DNA of 64,000 nucleotides from positions 129,670,522-129,734,521 of the forward strand of contig NC_089490.1 in NCBI RefSeq assembly GCF_036850765.1. Reading direction: 5' to 3'. The translations under genes were made by a program, and so were the position numbers. The DNA comes from Saccopteryx bilineata. Its lineage: Eukaryota > Chordata > Mammalia > Chiroptera > Emballonuridae. Below, piece by piece: positions 1 to 11,177 of the stretch. A model generated the notes under the pieces. That model did no database searches, was not told the origin of the DNA, and saw only the letters and a program-made list of their open reading frames with translations. The first letter of the stretch is position 1. Every line of letters begins with the position of its first letter.

Positions 1-609
1 CGACTAAGGTACCTGCCTGCCGTTGGGGTACACATCAGAGTCCAGTCTGGGGGCAAGTGCTCTGGGCATCCTGCCAGCATTGCTGCCCAGATAGGTGACC
101 CTGTTGTCTCTACCACCTAAGAGGCCCATCCACCCCATGGTCCTCATACTGTGAGGGTCTGTTGCTTACTTGCTGGGCCATTAGCAGCCAGCTCAGAGCC
201 CTGAATTCTCGATTCTCATGTGCTAAGCTGTGATAAGTGTACAGTAAATACGTACTGAGCAAGTGGCTCAGGGAAGAGACTCTTAGCTCTGGCTGGAGTT
301 CGAGGAGGAGGTGGTATGGTCAGAGGGAGAGCATACAGGGTGCTCCCACTTAGCTTTGTACATGAATGTTCCATTCTCCAAATCTTGATTTCCTGAACCT
401 TTAAAGTAGGGTTTTACTCCCTGACACAGGTAAGTTGTGAGATGACAGTAGACTGCATATTAGATCTCTGACAGGAAGGAGCAGTGTCCTCATGCATTTC
501 TCCCTTTCCCTGCTTGGGCAGGCTTTCCCTCTGTGCATGCACTCCTTGCCCACATGGCCCACTGGAGGCTCCTTCCCTCCCTAGTTCTAACTCTGCCCCT
601 CTCTGGCAG
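1..609 (+). other. SH3BP5L: SH3BP5L intron (upstream part)
   Basis: Non-coding sequence upstream of the first visible exon. It ends in a pyrimidine-rich tract and CAG at 607-609. I see no repeat and no earlier exon. The open frames crossing it on both strands lack any conserved protein character. Confidence 0.6.
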
Positions 610-672
610 GAGGAGCTGGAGCACCTGAACCAGGCCAGTGAAGAGATCAACCAGGTGGAGCTGCAGCTGGAC
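610..672 (+). CDS. SH3BP5L: SH3BP5L coding exon, start of the coiled coil
   Basis: This 63-bp exon (21 codons) follows a CAG acceptor and precedes a GTAAGT donor at 673. It encodes the start of the conserved helix, with EELEHLNQ at its N-terminal end and QLQLD at its C-terminal end. Phase 0 at both ends lets it join the exon at 791 without a frame change. Confidence 0.9.
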
Positions 673-1031
673 GTAAGTGTCCTGCCCCGGTGTCTCCATG
701 TGCCTCCCTCCCTGTTAGGCACAGTGGCAGGGAAGGGACTGGGACATGCACACAATGTTTTTCCTGTTCACATATATGTCCTTTTGTTAGGAGGCCAGGA
801 CCACCTATCGGAGGATCCTGCAGGAGTCAGCGAGGAAGCTCAACACTCAGGGCTCCCACTTGGGGAGTTGCATCGAGAAGGCCCGGCCCTACTATGAGGC
901 TCGGAGGCTGGCTAAGGAGGTACTGCTCCCAGACTGTTGCGCTGGGAGACTGTTCCCTGAGCGTGGCCCACTGTACAGAGCGGGAGACAGATCGCCTTTT
1001 CTCTTTGCGTTTCTCTTCTCTTCCCTTTGGT

Positions 1032-1071
<40 letters not shown>

Positions 1072-4000
1072 CTTACCTTGCACTTCTTTACGCTTCTTCC
1101 TCCCTTTTCTTTACTCAAATAATGTGAGTCACTATTAGAAAACTGTAATTGTAACAGTAAAACAAGGGAAAGAGAAGAAAACAAATATCACTCCAAATGC
1201 TACTGTGCACGTTTCATGAGTTTTGTACCTGGGATTTATTTTGGTTAAATATGGTGAAATGATAGAGACAATGGCACTTCCCAAGAGGAGGGTACATGCC
1301 ATGCCATGCAGGATCACATGGAGAAGCACCTGGGTTGGTCAGGAGGCCAAAATCAGAAGGAGAAAGCATTGCCCAGGACCTTTCTTGTGTTTTTTGTGGG
1401 AAGGAATAGGTAAAGTAGGGTAGGCAACTCTGGCCAAACTTAGTGTGGGATGGTTTGAATAATAGGAGTGGGCTATGGCCTGTAGGGGTAGGCCCTAGTT
1501 GTCTGTACCTGGCCCTGCATGATTTAGGACAAAGCCAATATTGGCTGGTGCAGGAGAGTGATAAAGGAGGTGGTGGGTGTTGGCTTAGCTGGTTTGCATA
1601 TGAAAGGTGTGCTCTCTGGAGTTTACTATCTCAGGAATTAACTAGCTCTGGGAGGACCACGAAGGCCCCCAGGAGGTCAAAGCATCATACAGTATAGAAA
1701 ATAAAAAATATGATTAATACAGTACAGATAACCTATTAAGTTTTTTGTGTAAATTGTGCCCAAATAGTTTTACACAATATATGCTGTATTTGTTTAACCA
1801 ATTCCCAGGAACTGAAAATTTAGACTTGTTTCCCATTTTTTGTTTGGTAAGCATGGCTGCAATGACAATCTCCGAGCACTTCTCTGGTTATCTCTTCTAC
1901 CTTTCCTGCTGGTCTAGAAGTGATGGTGTTGGGCATACTTCTTTCTGTGAGACTGTCCATGTTGCTAATACCCTTGCAACTAACATGGGGAGGACTTTTC
2001 TTTGTTCTTTGTAGGGCAGAGGCTCTGAGACTTCTGGGCCTCACACACCTTCACTGGCAGCATCGTGCTTTCCCACATTCTCTCAGGCCATATTCTTACA
2101 AAATATTCTTTATAGAATGGGGCTTCCTTGGTTGGCATTTATCCTTAGCGCAGTATGAGAAGTGAAACATTGCAATGAGCCTTCCTCCTCTTTTTTTTTT
2201 TTTTTTTGTATTTTTCTAAAGCTGGAAACGGGGAGAGACAGTCAGACTCCCGCATGTGCCCGACCGGGATCCACCTGGCACACTCTGCTCTGCCCACCAG
2301 GAGGCGATGCTCTGCCCCTCCGGGCCGTCGCTCTGCTGTGACCAGAGCCACTCTAACGCCTGGGGCAGAGGCCAAGGAGCCATCCCCAGCGCCCGGGCCA
2401 TCTTTGCTCCAATGGAGCCTTGGCTGCGGGAAGGGAAGAGAGAGAGAGGAAGGAGGGGGGGTGGAGAAGCAAATGGGTGCTTCTCCTATGTGCCCTGGCC
2501 GGGAATCGAACCCGGGTCCCCCGCACGCCAGGCCGACGCTCTACCGCTGAACCAGCTGGCCAGGGCGAGCCTTCCTCCTCTTGATCTCACTGAGGATAGG
2601 TCTCCATGGTCAACTGGGAGTTTCTCAGGACTTCCCCATTCTGATGGCTCTCTCCCCTCAGGCCCAGCAGGAGACACAGAAGGCAGCCTTGCGGTATGAG
2701 CGGGCTGTAAGTATGCACAATGCTGCCCGGGAGATGGTGTTTGTGGCCGAGCAGGGTGTCATGGCTGACAAGAACCGGCTGGACCCTACATGGCAGGAGA
2801 TGCTCAACCATGCCACTTGCAAGGTGAGCCAGGCTGTTCCAGCAGGTCCCTTTCTCTGATTCCCATGCTTTCTTTGCTGTCTCTTTGTCCAGTCACCCTC
2901 CTCCTTTTTATCTCGTTTCCACCCCACCTTTCTGTCAGCGTTAGCTCTGTTCCTGGCAGATTTGTGCCTTTTTCTGCCCTCTTTGGCTTCCAGTGCTTTT
3001 CATATACATCTCTGGATTCAGACTCTTTGGCTCTTTCTGAACCTGTGCCTCCAGGTTTGGGACTAACCCAAACAGTTCATCCCTGCTGGATGCTCTGGGT
3101 TCAGTACTCACATTTTGTTATGTTTAGCTGTGACTCTTCTGTTCTCAGAATATTCTCCCTTTCTTACTTTTAAGCTCTGCCACTGAACTTTGATACTTGA
3201 AGTGTAATCTGAGTATCATTTCCAAGTTACTCGAAGGGGACTGATGCAGGAGGATCCCTGGCATCAGCTCTGGTCTGCCACCCTCACCATGTTAAGAGCA
3301 AGTGTCTGAGTTCATTCAGGCTATTATAACAGAATAACACACTGGGGGCTTAAACAACACAACAAATGTTCCTCACAGCTCTGGAGGCTGGGAAGTCCAC
3401 CATAAAGGCACAGTCAAATTTAGTGTCTGGTGAGGGCCTCCTTCCTGGTCCCTAGCCTGCTGGCCATCTTTTCACTGTGTCTACATAGCGAAAGGGGCGA
3501 GGGTGCTCTCCAGAGCCCCCTCTTTTATAAATTTTTATTTATTGATTTTAGAGAGAGAGAAACATCAATTTGTTGTTCCAAGTAAATGCATTTATTGGTT
3601 GATTCTTGTATGTGCTCTCACCAGGGATCGATCCTGACCTTGGCATATTGAAACAATGCTCCAACCAACTGAGCTACCTGGCCAGGGCTCCAGAGCCCTT
3701 TTATAAGGGCACTGATCCCACCCATCACCTAATCATCTCTCAGAGGGCTGCCTCCAATACCATCAACATAGTGGGTAGGATTTCAGCATGTGAATTTTGA
3801 GGGGCACAAACATTTAGTCTGTAGGGAAGCAAGTGTGAGTTCTTGATAGATTGTCATGCCTCAGGTTCTTTGAGTGGCCCTTAGTTCAGGCCCACAGCCT
3901 TACACAGAACAGAAGGTGATATAGGAGAGTGCAGCACTGGGGAGGACTTGTTGAGCTGTGAGTGACAGGGCTCCAATGTACATCTGTCTCCCCAAGGTTG

Positions 4001-5566
4001 GCTCCCTGGTCCTGGTGGACAAGGTGGCAGGAGCCCTTGCCTGGTCCCTGTTGGAGCATGAAAACCAAGAGAAACCAGTGCAGAGCTGTGACTCCCCACG
4101 CTGGGGCTCCTCTAGTCCTCCAAGCTCCCATCCCCAGCACTGAGTGCTCCCCAAGGACAGTGACTCGTAGATGTGCATAGACAGACATCCCCAACAGGCT
4201 CACAAGTTGTCCAAGGGCCGTAGTACCCTCCTGGCAATAACAAACTACATTCCACCGAGTAGTAGTGGTGCAGGTAACAATAGGCACATGCAAGGACTCA
4301 CTGTTCTCCTTTGTGTCTTGGGAGAACTGTGCCCTTTCCAGGCTTTGCAGACAGTGGGGGTTTCCCCCAGAGTTACATTTGGAGTGGCAGCCTGGGACAG
4401 ATGACAGGGGCAGGAGCATGCCACCTTGCTCAGGGATGTGTGTCATCTGCCCCACCTGGGCCAGGTGAACGAGGCGGAGGAGGAACGACTTCGTGGCGAG
4501 CGGGAGCACCAGCGGGTGACACAGCTGTGCCAGCAGGCTGAGGCTCGGGTGCAGGCCCTGCAGAAGACCCTCCGGCGGGCCATTGGCAAGAGTCGCCCCT
4601 ACTTTGAGCTCAAGGCACAGTTCAGCCAGATCCTGGAGGTAACTGCAGGGAGTGGGGGGCAGTTGGGAGGAGGCAGGCATAGAAAGTGAAGACAGGGAGA
4701 CCATGTATGATTTGCCTCTATTCCATCATCAGACCATTTAGATGGGACAAGTGGTGGCATCTGTGTTCAGAATGACATCCAGGCAGTGGGATGTGGGATT
4801 AGGGGCAGGTACTGGCGGAAAATGGAGTTGTAGGAAGGCAAACAAGAAAAAGTGAGAATCTGGAAAACCAGGAAAAATGAGGAAGAAGAATAGGCCTAAT
4901 AGAGAAAGGGTATCATGGGAAGAGAAGAGTGGTGGGTGGGGATAAAGACTGAGAAGAAGACCCTTGGGTTCAGGTCCAGAGCTGGGCCTGATTAGGGGGT
5001 GGGGGGGAAATGAGTGGATGGCAGGGCAGGGCTTCCTAGTGGGGCTGAGGGGACTGGCAGTGCCTAGCTATGGAGAGTTGCCTACTGGGTTATGTAACTC
5101 GGTGCCTCCCTCTTTCCCTCCTTAGGAACACAAGGCCAAGGTAACAGAGCTGGAGCAGCAGGTCACTCAGGCCAAGACCCGCTACTCTGTGGCCCTGCGT
5201 AACCTGGAGCAGATCAGTGAGCAGATTCACGCGCGGCGCAGGGGCCTACCCCCTCATTCCCCTGGCCCTCGGCGTTCCTCCCCTGTAGGCGCTGAGGCCA
5301 AGCAGGAGGAGGATGGAGACAGTGGGATCATTGAGGGGGCTGAGAGCGGGGCACGAGAGGATGGCTGCAGCCTGGGTCCCGGTCCTGCGCCTGATGCAGA
5401 CACACTGAGCCTGCTGAGCCTGCGCACAGTGGCCTCTGACCTGCAGAAGTGCGACTCCGTGGAACACCTGCGGGGCCTTTCGGACCATACCAGTCTAGAT
5501 GGCCAGGAACTGGGTTCCCGGAGCGGGGGCCGTGGGGGCCGCCACCAGCGCAGCATCAGTCTGTAG
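610..5566 (+). CDS. SH3BP5L: SH3BP5L, SH3-binding domain protein 5-like, last five coding exons (5' end outside window)
   Basis: Five coding exons (610-672, 791-919, 2662-2823, 4465-4638, 5126-5566) each lie between AG and GT sites. All junctions are phase 0, and they join to 322 codons plus a TAG stop. I recognise the product as SH3BP5-like from its long conserved coiled-coil body, including EELEHLNQASEEINQVEL and the serine-rich tail ending HQRSISL. The SH3BP5/REI-1 family acts as guanine-nucleotide exchange factors for RAB11 through the coiled coil; that role is family knowledge, not visible here. About 70 N-terminal residues and the start codon must lie upstream of base 1. Relative to the human protein as I remember it, the Gly/Arg-rich stretch just before the C-terminus is a few residues shorter. 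The gene is convergent with TRIM58. Confidence 0.93.
791..919 (+). CDS. SH3BP5L: SH3BP5L coding exon
   Basis: This 129-bp exon (43 codons) sits between a TTAG acceptor and a GTACTG donor. It encodes coiled-coil sequence containing RTTYRRILQESARKLN and ending RRLAKE. The sequence continues smoothly into AQQETQKAA in the next exon, so no exon is missing in the 1.7-kb intron that follows. Confidence 0.9.
1033..1066. repeat. (TC)n microsatellite
   Basis: About 16 perfect TC dinucleotides followed by a T run, inside the SH3BP5L intron after the exon ending at 919. The rest of this intron up to 2176 is unique-looking sequence with no recognised element. Confidence 0.9.
2193..2566 (-). mobile_element. 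Full-length bat-type tRNA-derived SINE (Ves-like, long body)
   Basis: In antisense orientation this copy starts with the tRNA-like head (box B core GGTTCGATTCCCGG is recognisable), passes through the long body, and ends in a T run. It is bounded by a perfect 16-bp target-site duplication, GAGCCTTCCTCCTCTT, at 2177-2192 and 2567-2582. It lies in the SH3BP5L intron about 80 bp before the exon at 2662. The perfect duplication and low divergence suggest a fairly recent insertion. Confidence 0.92.
2662..2823 (+). CDS. SH3BP5L: SH3BP5L coding exon
   Basis: This 162-bp exon (54 codons) lies after CCTCAG and before GTGAGC. It starts AQQETQKAALRYERAV and ends MLNHATCK. It continues the coiled coil, which is rich in Glu, Gln, Ala and Arg. 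A SINE inserted in the upstream intron ends about 80 bp before this exon without touching its acceptor. Confidence 0.9.
3305..3822 (-). mobile_element. MLT1-like ERVL-MaLR LTR, split by a SINE
   Basis: The sequence matches an MLT1-type LTR in reverse orientation as I remember the family. It has a run containing GGGGGCTTAAACAACAC, then the CTCTGGAGGCTGG and GAGGGCCTCCTTCCTGG segments, and a final part after the SINE containing GTGAATTTTGAGGGG. It is an ancient eutherian element inside an SH3BP5L intron. A younger SINE interrupts it at about 3531-3688. Confidence 0.75.
3531..3688 (-). mobile_element. Short Ves-type SINE inside the MLT1-like LTR
   Basis: An antisense copy runs from an AT-rich tail through a GAGAGAGAGA tract to a tRNA-like head ending CTACCTGGCCAGGG. 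The flanking target-site duplication CTCCAGAGCCC is seen on both sides (about 3508 and 3687), so it inserted into the older LTR. Confidence 0.85.
4465..4638 (+). CDS. SH3BP5L: SH3BP5L coding exon
   Basis: This 174-bp exon (58 codons) follows GGCCAG and precedes GTAACT. It starts VNEAEEERLRGE and ends FSQILE. It encodes long charged helix containing RRAIGKSRPYFELKAQ, a segment strongly conserved in the family as I know it. Confidence 0.9.
5126..5566 (+). CDS. SH3BP5L: SH3BP5L terminal coding exon with stop
   Basis: The last coding exon has 146 codons plus TAG at 5564-5566. It starts EHKAKVTELEQQ, finishing the coiled coil, then passes into a low-complexity acidic, Ser/Pro/Gly-rich tail. That tail contains TLSLLSLRTVASDLQ and ends HQRSISL. 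The exon is GC-rich and its antisense strand also stays open for long runs, which is a base-composition effect and not a second gene. Confidence 0.92.
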   Translation, partial: EHKAKVTELEQQVTQAKTRYSVALRNLEQISEQIHARRRGLPPHSPGPRRSSPVGAEAKQEEDGDSGIIEGAESGAREDGCSLGPGPAPDADTLSLLSLRTVASDLQKCDSVEHLRGLSDHTSLDGQELGSRSGGRGGRHQRSISL

Positions 5567-6887
5567 CCCATGCTTAGCATGGCTGGTGTGTCCCTTAATA
5601 CTGCTGGCTCACCCAGAGCAGGGTGGGCTCCCAGCTCCTCTCCTGGGGTCCTTACCTCCCCTGGAAAGGTCAGGTTGTTGGTGTGTCTTGAGTCCTCCTG
5701 TCATTTGTGCCCTCCTTCCCCCCAGGTGTTGCAGATGACATCTCTCTTTGCCTTACTTCTTCAGAAGGCTTATCTCCATGCCATTTGCCGGCCTCTATGA
5801 CTTCTCACCTTCTGCCTGGCTTTTCCCCTCAGGGAACTTGGTCTGAGTGGTACAAGGAAGCCCATCACAGAAGGTGGATGCTGGACCTCAATCCAGCATC
5901 TTGGTCTCCCCTAGCCTGAGTGAATGGACAGATGTTCCTCCCACCTCTCCATCTCCCAAGGGGCTCTAGAGATGTGGCAGAACTCGCCTGGCATCCCTGT
6001 GCCCATGCTCTGTCCCAATCTGCCTGTGTGTAACCTGTAAAATGCATTGTGGAGCTGTGTCTCTGAAGACACAACCCCTGTCCCTCAGCACTCCCTCCTC
6101 GTGACCTAAGCTACTTTGCTCTGGGTTCCCCAGAGCAGGACTTGGAGGGTACTGGTGTCAGGAAAGGTAAAACCCAGCCCCAGTGTCAGCATAAGGGACA
6201 TTAACAACTTTACAGACTCCCAGGTGCATGGTGTTCTACCAGCAGGCCTGGGCCCTTAACATTGCGAAGGTGCTAGTGGGTTTCTAGTAGCATTGTGTTG
6301 GGAATAGAGAAGCAGTGGGGCCCTGATGGTTGAGTCCCTTGCCAGTCCTGCTGCAGATTGGAGTTTACTTTTTAGAGGATACTAAGCTAAATCTCAGCCT
6401 CCTCCTGTAGGATGGAGTTAGGGAATTTGGTGCTCTTTCCCCAACCAAACCGTACTTACTCCACAGTCCTGTGGAGAATGCTGAAGTGTAGCTGCCCTTG
6501 TTGGGAGTGGACTCAACCTCCACAGGGAGCAGCTCCAGGTCTCTCTGGTGGTGCTGCCAGATGGTGTGTTGGGGGTGGGGTGGGGTGGGGTTGGAAAGCT
6601 ACACTGGGTCTGGGTGCCTTAGGGAGGACTGGGCCTCACTGTTCCACCCTAGGAGGGGTAAGAACTGGACTGGGCAGGTGGGCTGTTTCTAGGCCTGTGT
6701 ACCGCTGCCATTGATGGAGCAGTGGGCCTTCATTTGGATGGTGTCTCTGTCCTAGGGTTGAGGCACGGTGGTCACAATGAAAACCCATGGGTTTGATGTG
6801 GCCATGTGTATGCATGTGCTGGTGTGTGTGTGGGGGGAGGGTCTGCCTCTAATTTTATTTAAATAAAATAGTTTATGTAACAGTAAT
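5567..6887 (+). other. SH3BP5L: SH3BP5L 3' untranslated region
   Basis: About 1.3 kb of unique, moderately GC-rich sequence follows the stop and contains no recognisable interspersed repeat. It ends shortly after a consensus AATAAA (6862-6867), so the cleavage site is probably within about 25 bases of that signal. A short GT-rich run near 6820 precedes it. The exact 3' end is inferred. Confidence 0.7.
6862..6867 (+). promoter_or_regulatory. SH3BP5L: Polyadenylation signal of SH3BP5L
   Basis: A canonical AATAAA hexamer in an AT-rich island at the end of the long unique 3'UTR, about 1.3 kb after the stop. No earlier AATAAA was noticed between the stop and this site, so it is the likely main signal. 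Confidence 0.7.
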
Positions 6888-7472
6888 TTTACTGCCCCTA
6901 TCACAGAAGGGAGGATGGGGTGGGGTGAAAAGCAGGGTGTTTGAGGACTTCTTTCAATGGGTTGGTCAAGGAAAGCCCCCAGGAGGTGAAGAAGAGTTGG
7001 ATCTGAGATCTAACCAGGCCACAGGAGGAGGGAAGGCTTGTGGTCAGATGGCTGGAGTGAGCACAGTAGGAGGTCCCCACCCTGCCAGCTGGCTGTAGAC
7101 AAGTCTGTAGGGTGGGATGGACTTACCCGCCACTTTGGTGATCCACGAGTGCCACTCCTGGATATGAGTGAGCATGAAAGGTTGTAAGATTTAGCAAATA
7201 AATATACAGTTTGCCAGTTGGACTTGAATTTCACATAGTGAATGATTTTTGCCCCCTGCAAGGTTTAGGTCATATTTAGTTGTGATCAATCTGAAATTAA
7301 CACATAAAAGGTGACTCCCAAATCAGGGGTTGACTTTTTATGGGGCAGGAGGGGTTTGAGTACCTTTGGACCCCAGCCTGTGAAACATAAGAAAGTGGGT
7401 GGGGCTTTCAGATAAGAAACAGATACTTGCAGGTAACAGGTGATGCTGGCCAGTAAATACAGATGACAAGAA

Positions 7473-7648
7473 CCTGACCTGTGGTGGCGCAGTGGATAAA
7501 GTGTCGACCTGGAATGCTGAGGTTGTTGGTTCAAAACCCTGGTCTTGGCCTGATCAGGCCATATACGAGAAAAAAAACTAGTAAATGCTTCCCATTCCCC
7601 CACCTATCTTCTCTAGTCTCTCTCTAAAATAATCTTTAAAAAAAAAAA
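7473..7648 (+). mobile_element. Short Ves-type tRNA-derived SINE
   Basis: It begins with the head CCTGACCTGTGGTGGCGCAG. A box A-like GTGGATAAAG and a degenerate box B GGTTCAAAACC follow, then a pyrimidine-rich middle and an A run at about 7637-7648. It is the short form, without the long body seen at 2193-2566. It lies downstream of SH3BP5L. Confidence 0.85.
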
Positions 7649-8378
7649 CCCACCATGCAGGGAGCTAGGAAAGAATGGGGGGGGGGGGGCCTCACTACTT
7701 TGCAGTTCTGATCCAGCCACTGGGTGCCTGCTGGCAGGAAGTCCCTTGCTCTCAAGTCTCCCTGACTGTAGGCCTCATTCTTCTGAAATCGGTTCTGGTC
7801 CCCTTCAGCCAGGGTTAGGGCCTCACTCATTTTGGTGTTCTCAGGATCTAACACATGGCACTGTCCATCATGCATTTGCCCACTACCTTGCTGAACTTGT
7901 GTTACTCTTGACACAAGTTTTCCTCTTGCTAGCCCATTAGACTTCTGTCTCTGATTTGAGGCCCCTTGTGTACTTTTGACTAAAGCCCTTTCTGGTTCCC
8001 TAGCTCTCAAACCAGGTCTGAATTAATTTCCCTACCCTCCCCAAGTTCCTCAAGGATCTTTTGACTTGTTGCAAGATTGACCCAGTGCTACTGTGTCTTC
8101 CCTGACTCCATCTGCTCAACACTTAAATGCTACACTAGACATTATAATAGAGGGACAGTATGTCATGTATGGTCTAAACTGGGGCACTTGAGTGAAAGGG
8201 GACAGGTGTAATCCAGGAGTGAAAAGCACTGACCACACTGTTGAGAGGGCTGACATTGGTCTGCCTCTGCCCTGAGGGGCTGTGTACACATGAATGGCCC
8301 ACTCATCTCTGGGGTTTGGTGTCCCAGTCTGCAAGAAGGGGGCCACATTGGGCAGATGACCTCTCAGGTTCTCTAAAG

Positions 8379-8589
8379 CAGTGGTTTTCAACCTTTTACA
8401 TTTGGGGACCAGTGAAAATATTTCAGAGGCCTCTAAGGTAGGAATCACCCTGAGCATAATTGAATTTGACTAAGATCTTTGTTGGGTCTATAATCTTCAT
8501 ACAGCATCAGGGTGATTAGACTCGGTAGTCTAGCATGAAATTTCTGGCAGACTGGCACTGGTCCGTGTGACAGTGGTTGAAAAACACTG
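8379..8589. mobile_element. Non-autonomous hAT DNA transposon (MITE-like)
   Basis: This 211-bp unit has terminal inverted repeats: the left end is CAGTGGTTTTCAACC and the right end reads GGTTGAAAAACACTG. It is flanked by an 8-bp duplication, CTCTAAAG (8371-8378) against TTCTAAAG (8590-8597), with one mismatch. The 8-bp duplication and CAGTGGTT ends are diagnostic of hAT elements. There is no coding capacity; it depended on a transposase in trans. Confidence 0.88.
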
Positions 8590-9593
8590 TTCTAAAGCAC
8601 TAAAATTATATGGCTGGTGGAGATTTTGGGCCTGTGAGGCATTTGGTGGACAATATGAGCTAGTTGATGTGTTTGCAGAGGGTACTTGGGAACAGATCCA
8701 AGTGCAGGGTTGGTTGGGACCGAACCAGAGGCAGTAGATATGAGCTAGTGACCATCCATTGCATCAAGGGCCCTGCAGCGCCAGGGGGTTAACTCCTTCC
8801 CCATGGTAGGCAGGTAGCATTCACCACACCTGGGATAAACCAGCTAACTTGTTCAACATAATTGTGCATGTGTGTGTGGGGGATCCAAATTAGTTTCTTC
8901 CTTGTTAAGACATTTGGATCTAGGATGGAATGGAGGTCTGGGTGGAGTTTGGGAAGAGAAAACAAACTCTTTGCATCACACATGCCCTTGGCCACATTGT
9001 CCCCTTTCCTCTCCTCAGGGTCCTCTCCACTTCACATGCAGCAGAAGGACACATCAGCTGTGTAGGGTCCAGCCTTCGAGAGATGAGGCAGGAATGCTTA
9101 GACGGTAGTGGGGCTGAGGGAAGAGTGGAGGGACGGGGGAAGCTGCTGGCATGCAGGGCTTCCTGACAGGTCTCCTGGAGGTCCTGGAGGTCTGCAGCCT
9201 CTCAGGTTGCCACTGTTCAGGAGGCCCTGGCTTTATGTCACCTCTCCCTTTTTCTTCTAATCTCAATGTTTCTGCTGTAGATTTAGCTTTCTGCCCACCT
9301 TGGAGAGAGGCCAGGAGCCCAGCTGTCCCAGCACCCAGGTGTGGGTATGCAGTCCCTTCTCTCCTGTTTGGTTTTCCTTCAGGTGCCCTTTATCCAAATC
9401 CTATTTCCACTTTGGTCAGGCTTTCCAAGGTCTCTGATCACAAAACCTCCCTCTGTAAATAATTGTATTTAGCAGAAAGGACTGGCAACTCATTTGGACG
9501 GGACTTGTCAATGACAAGAAAAAGTACAAGGCCTTAGGATAGTCTTCTTGGAGGGAAGTTATGTCTTCATGGCACCAATAAGAACAAACTCTC

Positions 9594-9965
9594 GGCCCTG
9601 GCCGGTTGGCTCAGCAGTAGAGTGTTGGCCCAGTGTGTGGAAGTCCCAGGTTCGATTCCCAGTCAGGACACATAGGAGCAGTGACCATCTGCTTCTCTAC
9701 CCCTCCCCCTCTATCTTTCTTCCTTTACCACAGCTATGGCTTGAATGGTTAAAGCAAAGTTGGCCCCAGGTGCTTAGGATGGCTCCATGGCCTCACCTGG
9801 GGTGCTAAAATAGCTCGGGTGCTGAGCAATGGAGCAGTGACTCAGACAGGCAGAGCATTGCCTGGTAGGGGGCTTACCTGGTGGGTCACAGTCAAGGTGC
9901 TTGCAGGAGTCTGTTTCTGCCTCCCTGCCTCTCACTTAATAATAAAAAAATGTTTTAAAAAAACC
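9594..9965 (+). mobile_element. Long-body Ves-like SINE
   Basis: Starts GGCCCTGGCCGGTTGGCTCA, the standard head, with box B-like GGTTCGATTCCCAG. It then follows the same long body as the copy at 45913 and ends in an A-rich tail. It is more diverged than that copy. Confidence 0.88.
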
Positions 9966-10289
9966 ACTCAAGTTTAAAAAAAAAAAAAGCAACCAGGTAT
10001 TCAGCTTACTAGCCTACCTGCCACCTTGGATATGCAATTTATTTTTTTCTGAACTGAATTTTATATATAATACATACACATCCAGAGAAAAGGTGAAAGA
10101 CCAGCAAATTAATCTGGAAGCATAAATAGAGAAGGGTGAGAGAAAACACTGCAAATAGAGAAACTAAGAATTGGAGAAAGTATAAGAAGTGGAGAAGACA
10201 GAGGTAAAGATAGGTGCACTCAGGTGCACGGAGGGACCTCAAGGATGAAGCAAAAGCATGCCTAGGTGACTAAGCTGGTAGCAGAGTGG

Positions 10290-11045
10290 TATTCTGAGGC
10301 ACCTGGACACTCAATCAACCCAGGTCAGATTTATAGCCTTCCTTATCTTGACCTATGTTAAGGCACCACCTAGGTGTGGACCCTTCCTGGAGCTGTCTGC
10401 ATTCTGCAACCATGTGCCATCCAGAAGTTTATGGCTCTTGATGTTAGGAGAAATTACTGATAAACCTGTTTCAAACGTTGTTAGGCAGATAAAGTTATTT
10501 TTTCTCACCCTTATTGTTAAAGATGGCGCTACCCACCTGGATGGCTGTTGCCTAGGTGGTAACATTAGTTGCCCTTCTTGCTTGGAAGGGGCGTGGTTAT
10601 TCTAATGTATGTTAGGGGAGGGCTTTTTATTGTGTTAAGGAGGAGCTAGGAGGCCATTTGGAAGGAATGGCCACGTTCTTGAAGAGAGGATCAGCCCATG
10701 GTGTAGCAGGGCAGGGAAGCCACGTGGAGGAGGCAGCCAAAATGGCGGAATGGGGGAAGGAGAAGCCAGTTTGTGGAGGAGAAGGAGGAGATGAACAGAG
10801 GTGAATAAGACTGGTGAGGTGGAAGCCTTTGATTCTAGGAGAACTCAGATAAGTCAGTAGCTTTGTGAGTGCTGAGTGAATGGGTTTGGGAGCCCAGTGT
10901 CTGTTTTTAGTCGCTTGCTGAGTGCAAGTCTAGAATAAAGGAAAATGGACCACCAGTTTTCAGCTCTGTTGACTCCTCACCATCTGTCTGAATCAAATGC
11001 GAACCTGCATTGGCCAGGCAGCTGTGATAGCAGCCGCAGATACTG
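10290..11045 (+). mobile_element. Possible LTR of an older endogenous retrovirus
   Basis: This region has LTR-like layout: a GC-rich middle, an AATAAA at 10934-10939, and then about 100 bp of sequence ending close to the start of the class I provirus. I cannot name the family, I did not find matching target duplications, and the ends given are approximate. It could equally be unique sequence. Confidence 0.3.
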
Positions 11046-11177
11046 GCCATACAAACATGCTCCACCCTTCACTGGCTCCAACTGTGTTTGATATTCCATA
11101 ATTGGGAACCAGATGTTTTGAGTGAACTCAAGATGTAGGCAGGACCCGTGGGAGCCAGTGACCTCAGGGTTTCAAAC

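Larger units (their letters stand above)
6890..9593. other. Intergenic region downstream of SH3BP5L
   Basis: Apart from the SINE at 7473-7648, a G run near 7677-7690 and the hAT element at 8379-8589, this stretch shows no recognisable gene, RNA or repeat. Several open frames of 60-125 codons occur on both strands but none looks like a known protein. In human this side of SH3BP5L carries LYPD8 and olfactory receptors as I recall; I see no trace of either. Confidence 0.5.

Noticed and set aside
3886..4704. Long minus-strand open frame (272 codons) over the SH3BP5L intron and exon at 4465-4638
   Set aside because: It is antisense to a conserved exon and otherwise intronic. It shows no protein domain, and GC-rich coding sequence often leaves the opposite strand open.
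5246..5580. Minus-strand open frames over the last SH3BP5L coding exon
   Set aside because: These are shadow frames of a GC-rich conserved exon; no independent evidence of translation.
7636..8010. Minus-strand open frame of 124 codons, possible new gene
   Set aside because: No domain, signal peptide or splice context; it begins at a G-run and SINE tail. Kept as unexplained intergenic sequence.
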